Shown one piece after another: positions 7,097 through 17,189 of a stretch of 54,034 bases of DNA; positions within the stretch are counted from its first letter, which is position 1, and each line of letters opens with the position of its first letter. The stretch spans positions 1-54,034 of the forward strand of contig NZ_CAKQFJ010000015.1 in the NCBI RefSeq assembly GCF_934230905.1. The letters are read 5' to 3'. Position numbers and translations under genes: made by a program. The notes beneath the pieces are model-generated. The model searched no databases and had not been told where the DNA came from. It saw only the letters and a program-made list of their open reading frames with translations. The stretch comes from an uncultured Veillonella sp. (GTDB lineage Bacteria > Bacillota > Negativicutes > Veillonellales > Veillonellaceae).

Positions 7097-9949
7097 TTAT
7101 TTCTTTTTCTTTGCAGCATTCATGAATTTCTTAGTCTGTTCTAATACAGGACCTAAGAATTTTCCAGTATAGCTTTCTTTCACCTTTGCAATCTGTTCCG
7201 GTGTACCGGTAGCCACGATGGTACCACCTCGATTACCACCTTCAGGACCGAGATCTATAATATGATCCGCCACTTTGATAACATCGAGATTATGTTCAAT
7301 AACGATAACTGTGTCGCCACCATCTACAAGTTTCTGTAGTACATCTAACAGTTTACGAATATCTTCAGCATGAAGTCCAGTTGTGGGCTCATCAAGAATA
7401 TATAATGTTTTACCTGTACTACGACGCGCTAGTTCTGTAGCCAATTTAACACGTTGTGCTTCACCACCAGATAATGTAGTAGCCGCTTGGCCTAAACGAA
7501 TATAGCCAAGACCTACCTCTTGCAACGTTACCATTTTTTTATAAATTTTAGGAATAGCACTAAAGAATTCTACCGCATCATCTACGGTCATATCTAGAAC
7601 ATCTGCAATAGATTTGCCCTTGTATTTAACCTCCAATGTTTCGCGATTATAGCGTTCCCCTTTGCAGACTTCACAAGGTACGTACACATCCGGTAAAAAA
7701 TGCATCTCAATTTTGATGATACCATCACCACGACAAGCTTCACATCGGCCGCCTTTTACATTAAAGCTAAAGCGACCTTGTTTATATCCGCGCATCTTAG
7801 CCTCTGGTGTTTGGCTATATAGTTCACGAATCGCATCAAAAACACCGGTATACGTAGCAGGATTAGAACGTGGTGTTCGACCTATCGGACTTTGATCAAT
7901 ATTAATAATTTTATCTACATACTCTAGGCCCCGAATTTCTTTATGAGCTCCCACCTTATGATACGAACGATACAATTGATTTGCCAATCCTTTATAAAGG
8001 ATTTCATTTATCAAGGTAGACTTACCGGAACCGCTGACACCTGTAACTACGGTAAACAAGCCTATTGGAAATTTTACATTAATATTTTGTAAGTTATTTT
8101 CTTTAGCACCACGTATTTCAATACAGTTCTTACCAGGTTTACGGCGCTCTTCAGGAAGAGCTATAAACTTGCGTCCACTCAAATATTGCCCTGTAATGGA
8201 CTCTTTCACCTGCATAACCTCACCGACTGTGCCAGCTGCAATAATTTGACCACCATGTTCACCCGCACCAGGACCGATATCTACAAGGTAATCTGCAGCG
8301 CGCATCGTATCTTCATCATGTTCTACGACAAGTAAAGTATTACCTAAATCACGTAACCCTTTTAGAGTATCAATGAGTCGATCATTATCCCGTTGATGTA
8401 AACCGATAGATGGTTCATCAAGAATGTATAATACACCCACAAGGCCAGAGCCTATTTGCGTTGCTAACCGAATACGCTGTGCTTCACCACCAGATAATGT
8501 GCCTGCACTTCGGTTCATTGTTAGATAGTCTAAGCCTACATTATTAAGAAATCCAAGACGAGCATTAATTTCTTTTAAAATTTGAGCTCCAATTACTTCT
8601 TCCCGTTCGGTTAACTGTAAACTGCTAAAAAAATCTAACGCTTCTTTAATCGTTAATTGGGTTACTTCATTAATATTCTTATCCCCTACAGTAATCGCTA
8701 ATACCTCAGGTTTTAAACGAGCCCCATGACATGTAGTACATGGTTTGATGGACATAAATTTTTCAAATTCTTCACGCATAGAATCGGTAGATGCTTCACT
8801 ATGGCGACGTTTCACCATCGGCAAAATGCCTTCATACTCGGTAAAAAATTCCTTTTCTTCACCACGCATATTTTCATAGGTGAAAGCCACCTTATCTGTT
8901 GTACCATACATGACCTTCTTCTGTAATGCTTTTGGCAATTCATCATAGGTAGAATCTAAGGAGTATCCATTGGCTTTCAATAGACCTTCTAACTGACGCA
9001 TAAACCACGCGTTAGGATTAGAACTCAACGCTTGCACGCAACCATCGGCAAAACTAATAGAGCCATCAGGAATCACTCTCTCCTCATCAACCTCCATAGT
9101 AGAGCCAATACCTAAACATGAAGGGCATGCACCAAATGGACTGTTAAAAGAAAACATTCGTGGCTCAATTTTAGGCAATGAAATATGACAATCAGGGCAA
9201 GCAAAGTTTTGACTATACATATGCTCTGGGCCATCTACTTCTTGAACAATAACAATGCCTTCTGCCCATTTGGAAGCAGTTTCCATGGAATCAGCTAACC
9301 GGGATTCAATACCTTCTTTGACTACAAGGCGGTCAACTACGATATCAATGGAATGCTTTTTATTTTTCTCTAATACAATATCTTCATCCAATGTACATAC
9401 AACGCCATCTACGCGAGCACGAACAAAACCTTCCTTGCGAAGTTGTTCAAAGACGGATTTATGTTCCCCTTTTTTCCCTTGAATCATAGGCGCTAATACT
9501 AAAATCTTAGTACCTTCTGGGAAACTCATTACGTCATCTGTCATTTGTTGTATGGTTTGCTGTGTAATAGGCTTACCACAGTCTGGACAATGAGCATGAC
9601 CTACGCGAGCAAATAATAGACGCAAGTAATCGTAAATCTCCGTTACAGTACCAACTGTAGAACGAGGGTTACGGCTTGTGGTCTTTTGATCGATAGAAAT
9701 AGCTGGAGATAAACCTTCAATATAATCTACATCAGGCTTATCCATTTGTCCCAAGAATTGACGTGCATAAGCAGATAAAGACTCTACATAGCGACGTTGC
9801 CCTTCTGCGTAAATCGTATCGAATGCAAGAGACGATTTACCGGATCCACTTAAACCAGTTAAGACAATAAACTTGTCTCGCGGTAGTGAAATATCTATAT
9901 TTTTAAGGTTATGCTGACGCGCACCCTTTACAATCAATTGATCTTTCAT
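7097..9949 (-). CDS. uvrA: Excinuclease ABC subunit A
   Basis: Damage-sensing ATPase that loads UvrB. It is a 950-aa tandem ABC protein. First Walker A is GLSGSGKSSLAFDT (about residue 32) and the second GVSGSGKSTL (about 640). The two signature motifs read TLSGGEAQRIRLATQ and TLSGGEAQRVKLATE, and the Walker B regions LYILDEPSIGLH and LYILDEPTTGLH. Zinc-finger cysteine pairs are seen in CPDCGKP, CPDCHIS/CPSCLG and CEACRG/CEVCKG. The C terminus carries a lysine tail. It lies 158 bases after uvrB. A clear Bacillus-type LexA box was not seen, so SOS control cannot be argued from this sequence. Confidence 0.97.
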   Translation of the reverse strand: MKDQLIVKGARQHNLKNIDISLPRDKFIVLTGLSGSGKSSLAFDTIYAEGQRRYVESLSAYARQFLGQMDKPDVDYIEGLSPAISIDQKTTSRNPRSTVGTVTEIYDYLRLLFARVGHAHCPDCGKPITQQTIQQMTDDVMSFPEGTKILVLAPMIQGKKGEHKSVFEQLRKEGFVRARVDGVVCTLDEDIVLEKNKKHSIDIVVDRLVVKEGIESRLADSMETASKWAEGIVIVQEVDGPEHMYSQNFACPDCHISLPKIEPRMFSFNSPFGACPSCLGIGSTMEVDEERVIPDGSISFADGCVQALSSNPNAWFMRQLEGLLKANGYSLDSTYDELPKALQKKVMYGTTDKVAFTYENMRGEEKEFFTEYEGILPMVKRRHSEASTDSMREEFEKFMSIKPCTTCHGARLKPEVLAITVGDKNINEVTQLTIKEALDFFSSLQLTEREEVIGAQILKEINARLGFLNNVGLDYLTMNRSAGTLSGGEAQRIRLATQIGSGLVGVLYILDEPSIGLHQRDNDRLIDTLKGLRDLGNTLLVVEHDEDTMRAADYLVDIGPGAGEHGGQIIAAGTVGEVMQVKESITGQYLSGRKFIALPEERRKPGKNCIEIRGAKENNLQNINVKFPIGLFTVVTGVSGSGKSTLINEILYKGLANQLYRSYHKVGAHKEIRGLEYVDKIINIDQSPIGRTPRSNPATYTGVFDAIRELYSQTPEAKMRGYKQGRFSFNVKGGRCEACRGDGIIKIEMHFLPDVYVPCEVCKGERYNRETLEVKYKGKSIADVLDMTVDDAVEFFSAIPKIYKKMVTLQEVGLGYIRLGQAATTLSGGEAQRVKLATELARRSTGKTLYILDEPTTGLHAEDIRKLLDVLQKLVDGGDTVIVIEHNLDVIKVADHIIDLGPEGGNRGGTIVATGTPEQIAKVKESYTGKFLGPVLEQTKKFMNAAKKKK

Positions 9950-10028
9950 CTATGTACCTATATAAAAAATGATACCCTCTAGGCACCATATCTTTTCAAA
10001 ACTAAATATTGTAACCGTAAATAGTACT

Positions 10029-10058
10029 ATTATCCAACAGTCCCACACTAATACTCAA
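10029..10058 (-). promoter_or_regulatory. Possible promoter upstream of uvrA
   Basis: The minus strand has TTGAGT, 18 bases, GATAAT, about 80 bases before uvrA. An alternative (TTGGAT, 18 bases, TACAAT) overlaps it, so a promoter in this gap is likely but its exact boxes are unsure. Confidence 0.35.
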
Positions 10059-10107
10059 TAAGAGCTTCTCAAAACGACTCTGTATAATCTATGTGTTTTC
10101 TTACAAT

Positions 10108-12282
10108 CTATTTACTCTTTGGACTAGTCCGCTTTCTACCTTTAGATGATGCAGTTTTTTTTAATTTGCTTTCACCTGCGCTATGCATATCGGACCATTG
10201 TTGACGTAATACGCCCAATTGATCACGCAGCTTCGCCGCCTTTTCAAATTCAAGTTGCTTTGCAGAGGCCTTCATTTGACGATCAAGCTCTTCAATCTTA
10301 TTAAACAACTCTTCTGGAGTTATATCTGCCACCTTAGGTGTAGATACATCTTGAGTATATGGTTCGTGTCCATGGTCCATGCCAGATGAAGAGGATTTCT
10401 TTTTTCCCTTCTTTGGTGAAAGCCCCTTGCCATCGGTCACCATATCTTCTTCGATTTTGGTGAGCTCAATAAGCTCTTTCACATCTTTAGATACAGATTT
10501 TGGCGTAATATGGTGTTCAATATTATACGTTTCTTGCACAGCACGGCGACGATCTGTTTCATCAATGGCACGTTGCATAGATCCTGTCACACGATCTGCG
10601 TACATGATAACATGACCATTCACGTTTCGTGCGGCACGACCAATTGTTTGTATCATGGCTGTATCGGAACGTAAAAAACCTTCCTTATCTGCATCTAATA
10701 TTGCTACGAGAGAAACCTCTGGCATATCGAGGCCTTCACGAAGCAAGTTTATCCCCACCAGTACATCGAATACACCAGCTCGCAAATCGCGAATGATTTC
10801 AGCACGCTCGATGGTGACAATATCCGAATGAAGGTAACGAACACGGACGCCCATTTTTTTCAAGAATTCTGTTAAGTCCTCCGCCATTTTCTTTGTTAAG
10901 GTCGTAACGAGGACACGCTCATTCTTAGCAGCACGCTTATGTATTTCACCAAGCAGGTCATCCATTTGTCCCTTAATAGGGCGAATTTCAATAGATGGAT
11001 CCAATAGACCTGTAGGACGAATAATTTGCTCTGCAATATTCGTTTCTACTTCCATTTCATAAGGACCAGGTGTTGCCGAAACATACACGATTTGATTGAT
11101 ACGTTCCACGAATTCATCAAATTGAAGCGGTCTATTATCAAGTGCAGAAGGCAGCCGGAACCCATATTCAATAAGGGATTCCTTACGAGCACGGTCACCA
11201 TTGTACATGGCACGTACTTGGGGTATCGTTACATGAGACTCGTCCACCATAATAAGAAAATCATCTGGGAAATAGTCTATTAATGTATACGGAGCCTCTC
11301 CCGCCTTACGTTCAGACATATGGCGTGAGTAGTTTTCGATACCTGAGCAGTAGCCCATTTCTTGCATCATTTCTATATCGTAACGAGTGCGCTGTTCAAG
11401 TCGTTGCGCCTCAAGTAAACGGTCAGCAGCTTTTAACTTAGCTAACTGTTCATCTAATTCGGCTTCAATTCGTTCTACCGCAACTTTCATCTTTTCTTTC
11501 GTTGTGACATAGTGAGATGCCGGATATACTGCAACGTGCTTACGCTCGGCAATGACTTCGCCCGTCAAAGCATCCACCTCTACAAGCCGATCAATTTCAT
11601 CACCGAAGAGTTCTACCCGAATAGCTCTTTCACTATAGGCAGCAGGGAAAATTTCTATGGTATCACCTTGCACACGGAATGTACCGCGGATAAAGTTCAT
11701 ATCATTTCTCGTATACTGAATATCTACAAGTTTAGATAGAATTTCATCACGAGATTTCGTCTGACCTAAGCGCAACGATAATACGAGTTCAGAGTAATCC
11801 TCAGGGTCACCTAAGCCGTAAATACAGCTAACAGAGGCAACGATGATAACATCGCGACGCTCAAAGAGACTCATAGTAGCACTATGGCGTAACTTATCAA
11901 TTTCATCATTAATGGAAGCATCCTTTTCGATGTACGTATCACTAGAAGGGATATACGCCTCGGGTTGATAGAAATCATAGTAAGATACAAAGTATTCGAC
12001 TGCATTATTAGGGAAAAAACTTTTAAACTCACTACATAATTGTGCAGCCAATGTCTTATTGTGAGCAATAATCAACGTCGGTTTTTGAACCGCTTCGATA
12101 ACCTTAGCCATTGTAAAAGTCTTACCTGTACCAGTAGCACCAAGCAAGACTTGAGCCCATTCACCACGTTCAACCCCCTCTGTTAAGGATTGAATTGCAT
12201 TTGGTTGGTCCCCTGTAGGTGTAAAGGGCGCCTCCACTTTAAATGGTTGACCCCCTTCATAATTATATGTATTATGTTTCAT
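10108..12282 (-). CDS. uvrB: Excinuclease ABC subunit B
   Basis: DNA helicase-like damage verifier, 724 aa. Walker A is LGATGTGKTF (about residue 43), the beta-hairpin region follows (YYDFYQPEAYIP), the DEAD-like box is MVDESH, and helicase motif VI is QTIGRAARN. The UVR domain that contacts UvrC is at about 650-690 (LEFEKAAKLRDQL). Between the helicase core and the UVR domain is a polar linker of about 50 residues rich in Lys, Ser and His (about 590-640), longer than usual. The ATG at 12282 overlaps the stop of the preceding small gene as TAATG, implying coupled translation. Confidence 0.97.
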   Translation of the reverse strand: MKHNTYNYEGGQPFKVEAPFTPTGDQPNAIQSLTEGVERGEWAQVLLGATGTGKTFTMAKVIEAVQKPTLIIAHNKTLAAQLCSEFKSFFPNNAVEYFVSYYDFYQPEAYIPSSDTYIEKDASINDEIDKLRHSATMSLFERRDVIIVASVSCIYGLGDPEDYSELVLSLRLGQTKSRDEILSKLVDIQYTRNDMNFIRGTFRVQGDTIEIFPAAYSERAIRVELFGDEIDRLVEVDALTGEVIAERKHVAVYPASHYVTTKEKMKVAVERIEAELDEQLAKLKAADRLLEAQRLEQRTRYDIEMMQEMGYCSGIENYSRHMSERKAGEAPYTLIDYFPDDFLIMVDESHVTIPQVRAMYNGDRARKESLIEYGFRLPSALDNRPLQFDEFVERINQIVYVSATPGPYEMEVETNIAEQIIRPTGLLDPSIEIRPIKGQMDDLLGEIHKRAAKNERVLVTTLTKKMAEDLTEFLKKMGVRVRYLHSDIVTIERAEIIRDLRAGVFDVLVGINLLREGLDMPEVSLVAILDADKEGFLRSDTAMIQTIGRAARNVNGHVIMYADRVTGSMQRAIDETDRRRAVQETYNIEHHITPKSVSKDVKELIELTKIEEDMVTDGKGLSPKKGKKKSSSSGMDHGHEPYTQDVSTPKVADITPEELFNKIEELDRQMKASAKQLEFEKAAKLRDQLGVLRQQWSDMHSAGESKLKKTASSKGRKRTSPKSK

Positions 12283-12665
12283 TACTGTTCATCCTGATGT
12301 TTGCGGATAGCCTTAAGTTCTTCCTCTGAAAGACGGCGGCCTGCATTTTCTGCTTGGTTCAATGTATCCTCACCTTCTAATACTTCGATAAGCATAGCAA
12401 TAGAAAAGCGATCTAATGTGGGCGTTGTCTTTTGAATTTCATCAGCCATCATCCAATCTAATTCAGTATAGTTATTAATACGTTCAGTAATTTCTTCCCA
12501 ATTTGAAAGTAGTAATCTTGTAATAGGACGATATAACTCAATGCCAAAATACTCGATTAAACTAACAATCTTTTCCATATTTTCTAGGCTAACATTACAT
12601 TCATTTTTTTTATTTTCAGATTCTACATACTCAAGTAAGAATTCCCGGTTATATTTATTTGTCAC
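12282..12665 (-). CDS. Uncharacterised small acidic protein between ftsY and uvrB
   Basis: I do not recognise this 127-aa protein. It is soluble, acidic and probably all-helical, with heptad-like leucines (MEKIVSLIEYFGIELYRPITRLL) and a charged C terminus (RLSEEELKAIRKHQDEQ). It has no Cys pairs, signal peptide or membrane segment. The start is GTG at 12665, 11 bases inside the 3' end of ftsY, with AAAGGA about 10 bases upstream. Its stop overlaps the uvrB ATG. Coupling on both sides argues that it is a real translated gene. Position between the SRP receptor and uvrB hints at neither function clearly. Confidence 0.75.
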   Translation of the reverse strand: MTNKYNREFLLEYVESENKKNECNVSLENMEKIVSLIEYFGIELYRPITRLLLSNWEEITERINNYTELDWMMADEIQKTTPTLDRFSIAMLIEVLEGEDTLNQAENAGRRLSEEELKAIRKHQDEQ

Positions 12666-13590
12666 CTTGAATCATTCCTTTATTAAATAGTGCATTAGCA
12701 AATTCTTTCGCATTAAATGGACGCAAGTCATCCATACCTTCACCAACGCCAATCCAGCGTACAGGTACGCCTAGTTCTTCTTTAATAGAAATAACTACGC
12801 CACCTTTTGCTGTACCATCAAGTTTAGTTACAACAATACCATTTACTGGTACTGCTTGACCAAATAGTTTAGCTTGACTTACTGCGTTTTGACCTGTAGT
12901 ACCATCTAGAACAAGCAATGTTTGATGTGGAGCGCCTTCAACATGATTATTTGCTACACGGCCCATCTTTTTAAGTTCTTCCATAAGATTCACCTTTGTA
13001 TGAAGGCGACCAGCCGTATCAACAATCACCATATCTGCATTACGAGCCTTTGCTGCTTCCATTGCATCGTATACAACAGCTGCAGGGTCGGCCCCTTCTT
13101 TATGTTTAACAATAGGCACACCTACACGATCAGCCCAGATAGATAATTGGTCAGCCGCCGCCGCACGGAATGTATCTCCAGCAGCGATGATAACCTTTTT
13201 ACCTTCTTTAGTATAGTAGTTTGCCAATTTAGCAATAGTTGTAGTCTTACCCACACCATTAACACCAACAACCAGAATAACCTCTGGGTGGTGAAGTGTG
13301 ATTTCATCCTCTTGGTCAACTAACATTTCTGTGATGCGGTCTTCCATGAATGGCATTACATCACCAGTATTGTTAATAATACCTTCCGTAACACCACGGC
13401 GGATTTCCTTCATCAAATACTCTGTAGTCTTAGGACCTAAATCGCTAGTGAGCATGACCGCTTCTAAATCATCAAGAAAATCATCATCGATTTCTGCATA
13501 ACCAATGATCACTGTTTCTACATTTTTTACAAAGGACTTACGAGTTTTTTCTAAGCCCTCTTTAATTTTATTAAAGAATCCAAATGCCAT
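12655..13590 (-). CDS. ftsY: Signal recognition particle receptor FtsY
   Basis: GTPase that docks SRP-ribosome complexes on the inner membrane. It is a 311-aa protein consisting of the NG domain with a short N-terminal helix (KIKEGLEKTRKSF), without the long acidic A domain of enterobacterial FtsY. GTPase motifs: GVNGVGKTTTIAKLA (G1), DTAGRLHTK (G3) and TKLDGTAKGG (G4 and closing loop). Its ATG at 13590 overlaps the smc stop as TAATG. The order smc-ftsY is conserved in Bacillus, supporting the call. Confidence 0.96.
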   Translation of the reverse strand: MAFGFFNKIKEGLEKTRKSFVKNVETVIIGYAEIDDDFLDDLEAVMLTSDLGPKTTEYLMKEIRRGVTEGIINNTGDVMPFMEDRITEMLVDQEDEITLHHPEVILVVGVNGVGKTTTIAKLANYYTKEGKKVIIAAGDTFRAAAADQLSIWADRVGVPIVKHKEGADPAAVVYDAMEAAKARNADMVIVDTAGRLHTKVNLMEELKKMGRVANNHVEGAPHQTLLVLDGTTGQNAVSQAKLFGQAVPVNGIVVTKLDGTAKGGVVISIKEELGVPVRWIGVGEGMDDLRPFNAKEFANALFNKGMIQGDK

Positions 13591-16500
13591 TATGCTAGAT
13601 CCTCCTTCACATCTTCAAATGAAACCGTTAACAATCGAGATACACCGCGTTCCACCATGGTAACCCCTTGTAATACTTCGGCAGCTTCCATCGTTTTCTT
13701 ACGATGTGATACGACGATAAACTGTGTTTCCTTATTTACCCGATTCAAATAAGAACTAAATCGCTCTACATTTGCTTCATCCAAAGCAGCATCAACTTCG
13801 TCAAGCACACAGAATGGAGCCGGACGATAGTCGAGGAACGAGAACAATAAGGCAATAACTGTGAGTGCTCGTTCTCCACCAGATAGTAACGTCAATTGCT
13901 GACGCTTTTTCCCTGGTGGTTGGATGTAAAAATCAATACCACCAGTCAAGATATTTTCTGGGTCGGTAAGTACGATTTGAGCCGTACCACCACCAAATAA
14001 TTGACTGAATACATGTTGGAACTGCTTACCAACCACCTCTAATACATCGTAGAGTTGCGTGCTCATGGCCTTATCCATTTCAGCGATAACCGCCTGTAGT
14101 TGTTCTTTTGCCGTATCGAGATCTGTTAATTGATTTGATAAGAACTCATACCGATTTTTTGTCTCTTCATATTCTTCAATAGCGTTAGGATTAACAGAAC
14201 CAAGTTCAGCAATGTCCGCCATTAAACGAGCTTGTTCCATTTTCCAATCATTCACAGAACCGGCAATATTAATATGTTGTGCATCCTCTAATGAATAACC
14301 TAATGTATTCAAATCCTCTACAGCACGATCACAATCCATGCGATAACGCGTCAATTTACCTTCTGCTTCCACTAGACGATTTTGAACCACCTTGTATCTC
14401 TGATTGAGTCGATCTTGTTCAGCTAAAATTGATTCAATCTCTTCTCGTGCACCAGCAGTCGATTGATACGCTTCATCGCGTAAAGCGCGAAGTTTTTCCA
14501 CCTCTCCACGAATCACTGCAAGCGACTCGTTAGCAACTCGAATTTGTTCAGGAATCACACCATTCAAACGCTCTTCACTAGAATGTAATAACTCCATGAG
14601 AGGATGTAAGCGAGATGCTATAGTTTCCAAATTTTGCTTTCGTTGCTCTTGTTGTACCTTACGTTCTTCTATGGTGCTTTCTAATCGTTCACAAAGCAAT
14701 CTAGATGCAGTAAATGCTTCATATGCCTCTTGCTGCGCCTTTTGCAACACATTTAATCGTTCCATAATCGCCGATTGATCACCTTGTTGTTCAGGTGAAT
14801 TATGTAACGCTGCCAATTCGGATTCAGATTGTGAAAGCACATGTTTCGTTTGCCCCATGTCTACATCAATTTGAATGATACGTTCCTGTTCATCATGAAG
14901 CACACGCTTTTTACGTTCTAATTGGTTTTCAATATTCTGAATCTTCGTTTGACTTGCGGAGAACAAAAGATTGGTATGTTGATAATGTTCATCCAATGCA
15001 CTTCTCTCTTGTTGCGCCCGTTCAATACGATTTTCTTCATCCTTAATCTGTTGTTCAAGATTGGCTGTACGCTCTTCCACAGAGGCTAATTCGGCTTCTA
15101 AACGAGCCGCCTCTTCACGACGACTTAACAAAGAACTCCGTTTTTTCTTCGTTGCACCACCAGTTAAAGAACCACCTGGTTGGAATTGTTCACCTGTCAA
15201 TGTAACGATACGCAACTGCTGATTATATTTCTTTTGTAACGCAATAGCCCGTTCCATTGTTTCTACAATTAATGTACGGCCCAACAAATATTGAAAGATA
15301 TGATTGTAAGCAGCATCAAATTCAATACAATTGACAGCTGTACCAATGACACCATCTTCCGACAATGCAGGCGTATCATAAGGACGACCTTTTACAGAAT
15401 CCATAGGTAAGAAAGTAACACGTCCTCCTTGAATTGATTTAAGGAATTGAACGCCTTCTGATGCGGCTTTAGCTGTCGTTGTCACAACATGGTTAACACT
15501 ACCACCTAATGCGATTTCAATAGCAACAGTAAAGCGATTATCTACAGTAAATAAATCACCTACCGCCCCTTTAATTGCTTCACGCCAAGGACCCTTACCA
15601 TTAAGGATATTTTTAGTACCTTCTAAATAACCTTCATGCTGCTCTGCCCATTGTGTCAATAACTCTAATCGACCCTGAGCCTTCTGTGCATCACTACTCA
15701 TACGGTTCAAGGATTTCCGTGCTTCTCGCAATTGCTCTAATGCAGAGCGCTCTTCATCAACTAAGGACTTCCGTTTATTAGATAACTCATTAAATTGAGC
15801 CTCTAATGATTCATATTCAGATTTTGCTACTGCTAAATTAGATTGAACCTCTTTAATTTCCACTTCTAAAGTTTGAACTTGATTAGTAGCTTCTGACTTA
15901 CGCCCCTCTAAATTTCTTAATGTGGCCTTAGCCGTTTCAATGTTTGCCACTAAATCTAATTGGCGTTGTTGATACGCTTGTCTATCGTTCTCTAAGGACT
16001 TCCATGATGATTGTTCTGCATCTAATTGAATAACCGCTTGATTGTAATTATCTTCTAAGGTTATAAATTGAGTACGTTCAGATTCTAATTGTGCTATTTC
16101 ATCCTCAATAAGACGTTCTAAAATGAGCAACTGTTGCTCTTCGCCCTTTTTAGATGCCTCTGCTTCACTAATACGAAATGAAGTATCCTCTACTTCACGC
16201 TTAGTTGTACGCAGCTGTTCTTCTAGAAGTGTTACAGTACCATTGATACGTTCTTCTTCCCTCTGTTTTTCGCTAAACTGTGCTTCCCAAGATTTTAATT
16301 GTTCTTGATCCTTAGTATTTTCAGCCTGTAATGTATGACGACGAGCATCCAATGTAGATAATTGAGTTTGTAACTCAATATCCTCATCCTTCAACGCAAT
16401 ATTATCATTCTCGGCACGAGTTAATAAACGATCAGCCGTCTTATAATTATGAAAGCCAATAACACCATCATATTCGCGTTTACTACGACTTAGTGCCATA

Positions 16501-17144
16501 TATTTTTTTGTTGTTTCCGCTTTTTCTGCAAGAGGTTCTAATTGTTCCTCAATGGTTGCCATAATATCACGAATACGTTCCATATTACGATCTGTACTAG
16601 CAATACGTCGCAATGCATCTTCTTTATTAATTTTAAAGCGAGAAATACCGGCCACATCTTCAAAAATAAGTCGACGTTCTTCAGGTTTACTATTAAGAAT
16701 TGCATCAATACGATTTTGCCCAATAATAGCCATTGAGTCTTTGCCAAGGCCTGTGTCAGCAAGCAATAAATGAATATCCTTTAATCGGCATGTCCGTTTA
16801 TTGATAAGAAACTCACTTTCACCGGTCCGATAAATACGACGTGTAATGGCTACTTCTTGCATATCCACATCAAGTTGACCATCTGCATTATCAAATACGA
16901 GAGTAACCTCAGCAGCACTCATCGGTTTTCGCTTTTCTGTACCAGAGAAAATGATATCCTCCGCACGTTGTCCACGTAAATTACGCACATTGGATTCCCC
17001 TAAAACCCATTTCATAGCATCCGTAATATTACTTTTACCACTCCCGTTAGGACCAATAACGGCAGTCATCCCTGGGGAGAATTTTACAACTGTTTTATCA
17101 GCAAAGGATTTAAATCCTTTCAATTCTAACCGCAGTAATTGCAT
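13590..17144 (-). CDS. smc: Chromosome segregation ATPase SMC
   Basis: Condensin-like ATPase of 1184 aa. The N-terminal head has Walker A GPNGSGKSNITDAM. A long coiled coil (about 170-500) leads to the hinge (about 515-640, with GGRVTFLPMD and the closing QPGGSLTGG). A second coiled coil (about 670-1010) leads to the C-terminal head with signature LLSGGERALTVIALLF and Walker B FCVLDEVDAALDEANVERF. Length is typical. A strong GGAGG precedes the ATG by 6 bases. It lies 45 bases after the radical SAM gene, probably in one transcript. Confidence 0.97.
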   Translation of the reverse strand: MQLLRLELKGFKSFADKTVVKFSPGMTAVIGPNGSGKSNITDAMKWVLGESNVRNLRGQRAEDIIFSGTEKRKPMSAAEVTLVFDNADGQLDVDMQEVAITRRIYRTGESEFLINKRTCRLKDIHLLLADTGLGKDSMAIIGQNRIDAILNSKPEERRLIFEDVAGISRFKINKEDALRRIASTDRNMERIRDIMATIEEQLEPLAEKAETTKKYMALSRSKREYDGVIGFHNYKTADRLLTRAENDNIALKDEDIELQTQLSTLDARRHTLQAENTKDQEQLKSWEAQFSEKQREEERINGTVTLLEEQLRTTKREVEDTSFRISEAEASKKGEEQQLLILERLIEDEIAQLESERTQFITLEDNYNQAVIQLDAEQSSWKSLENDRQAYQQRQLDLVANIETAKATLRNLEGRKSEATNQVQTLEVEIKEVQSNLAVAKSEYESLEAQFNELSNKRKSLVDEERSALEQLREARKSLNRMSSDAQKAQGRLELLTQWAEQHEGYLEGTKNILNGKGPWREAIKGAVGDLFTVDNRFTVAIEIALGGSVNHVVTTTAKAASEGVQFLKSIQGGRVTFLPMDSVKGRPYDTPALSEDGVIGTAVNCIEFDAAYNHIFQYLLGRTLIVETMERAIALQKKYNQQLRIVTLTGEQFQPGGSLTGGATKKKRSSLLSRREEAARLEAELASVEERTANLEQQIKDEENRIERAQQERSALDEHYQHTNLLFSASQTKIQNIENQLERKKRVLHDEQERIIQIDVDMGQTKHVLSQSESELAALHNSPEQQGDQSAIMERLNVLQKAQQEAYEAFTASRLLCERLESTIEERKVQQEQRKQNLETIASRLHPLMELLHSSEERLNGVIPEQIRVANESLAVIRGEVEKLRALRDEAYQSTAGAREEIESILAEQDRLNQRYKVVQNRLVEAEGKLTRYRMDCDRAVEDLNTLGYSLEDAQHINIAGSVNDWKMEQARLMADIAELGSVNPNAIEEYEETKNRYEFLSNQLTDLDTAKEQLQAVIAEMDKAMSTQLYDVLEVVGKQFQHVFSQLFGGGTAQIVLTDPENILTGGIDFYIQPPGKKRQQLTLLSGGERALTVIALLFSFLDYRPAPFCVLDEVDAALDEANVERFSSYLNRVNKETQFIVVSHRKKTMEAAEVLQGVTMVERGVSRLLTVSFEDVKEDLA

Positions 17145-17189
17145 GACTGCCTCCTTTCTTAGTATAACCCCATTAAATCATATCTTTAA

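Noticed and set aside
9950..10028. Hairpin near the uvrA start as a terminator of uvrB
   Set aside because: The bases near GATATGG and GGGTATC do not form a continuous stem, although a T run follows.
9950..10107. LexA/SOS box before uvrA
   Set aside because: No GAAC-N4-GTTC-like palindrome was found in the gap.
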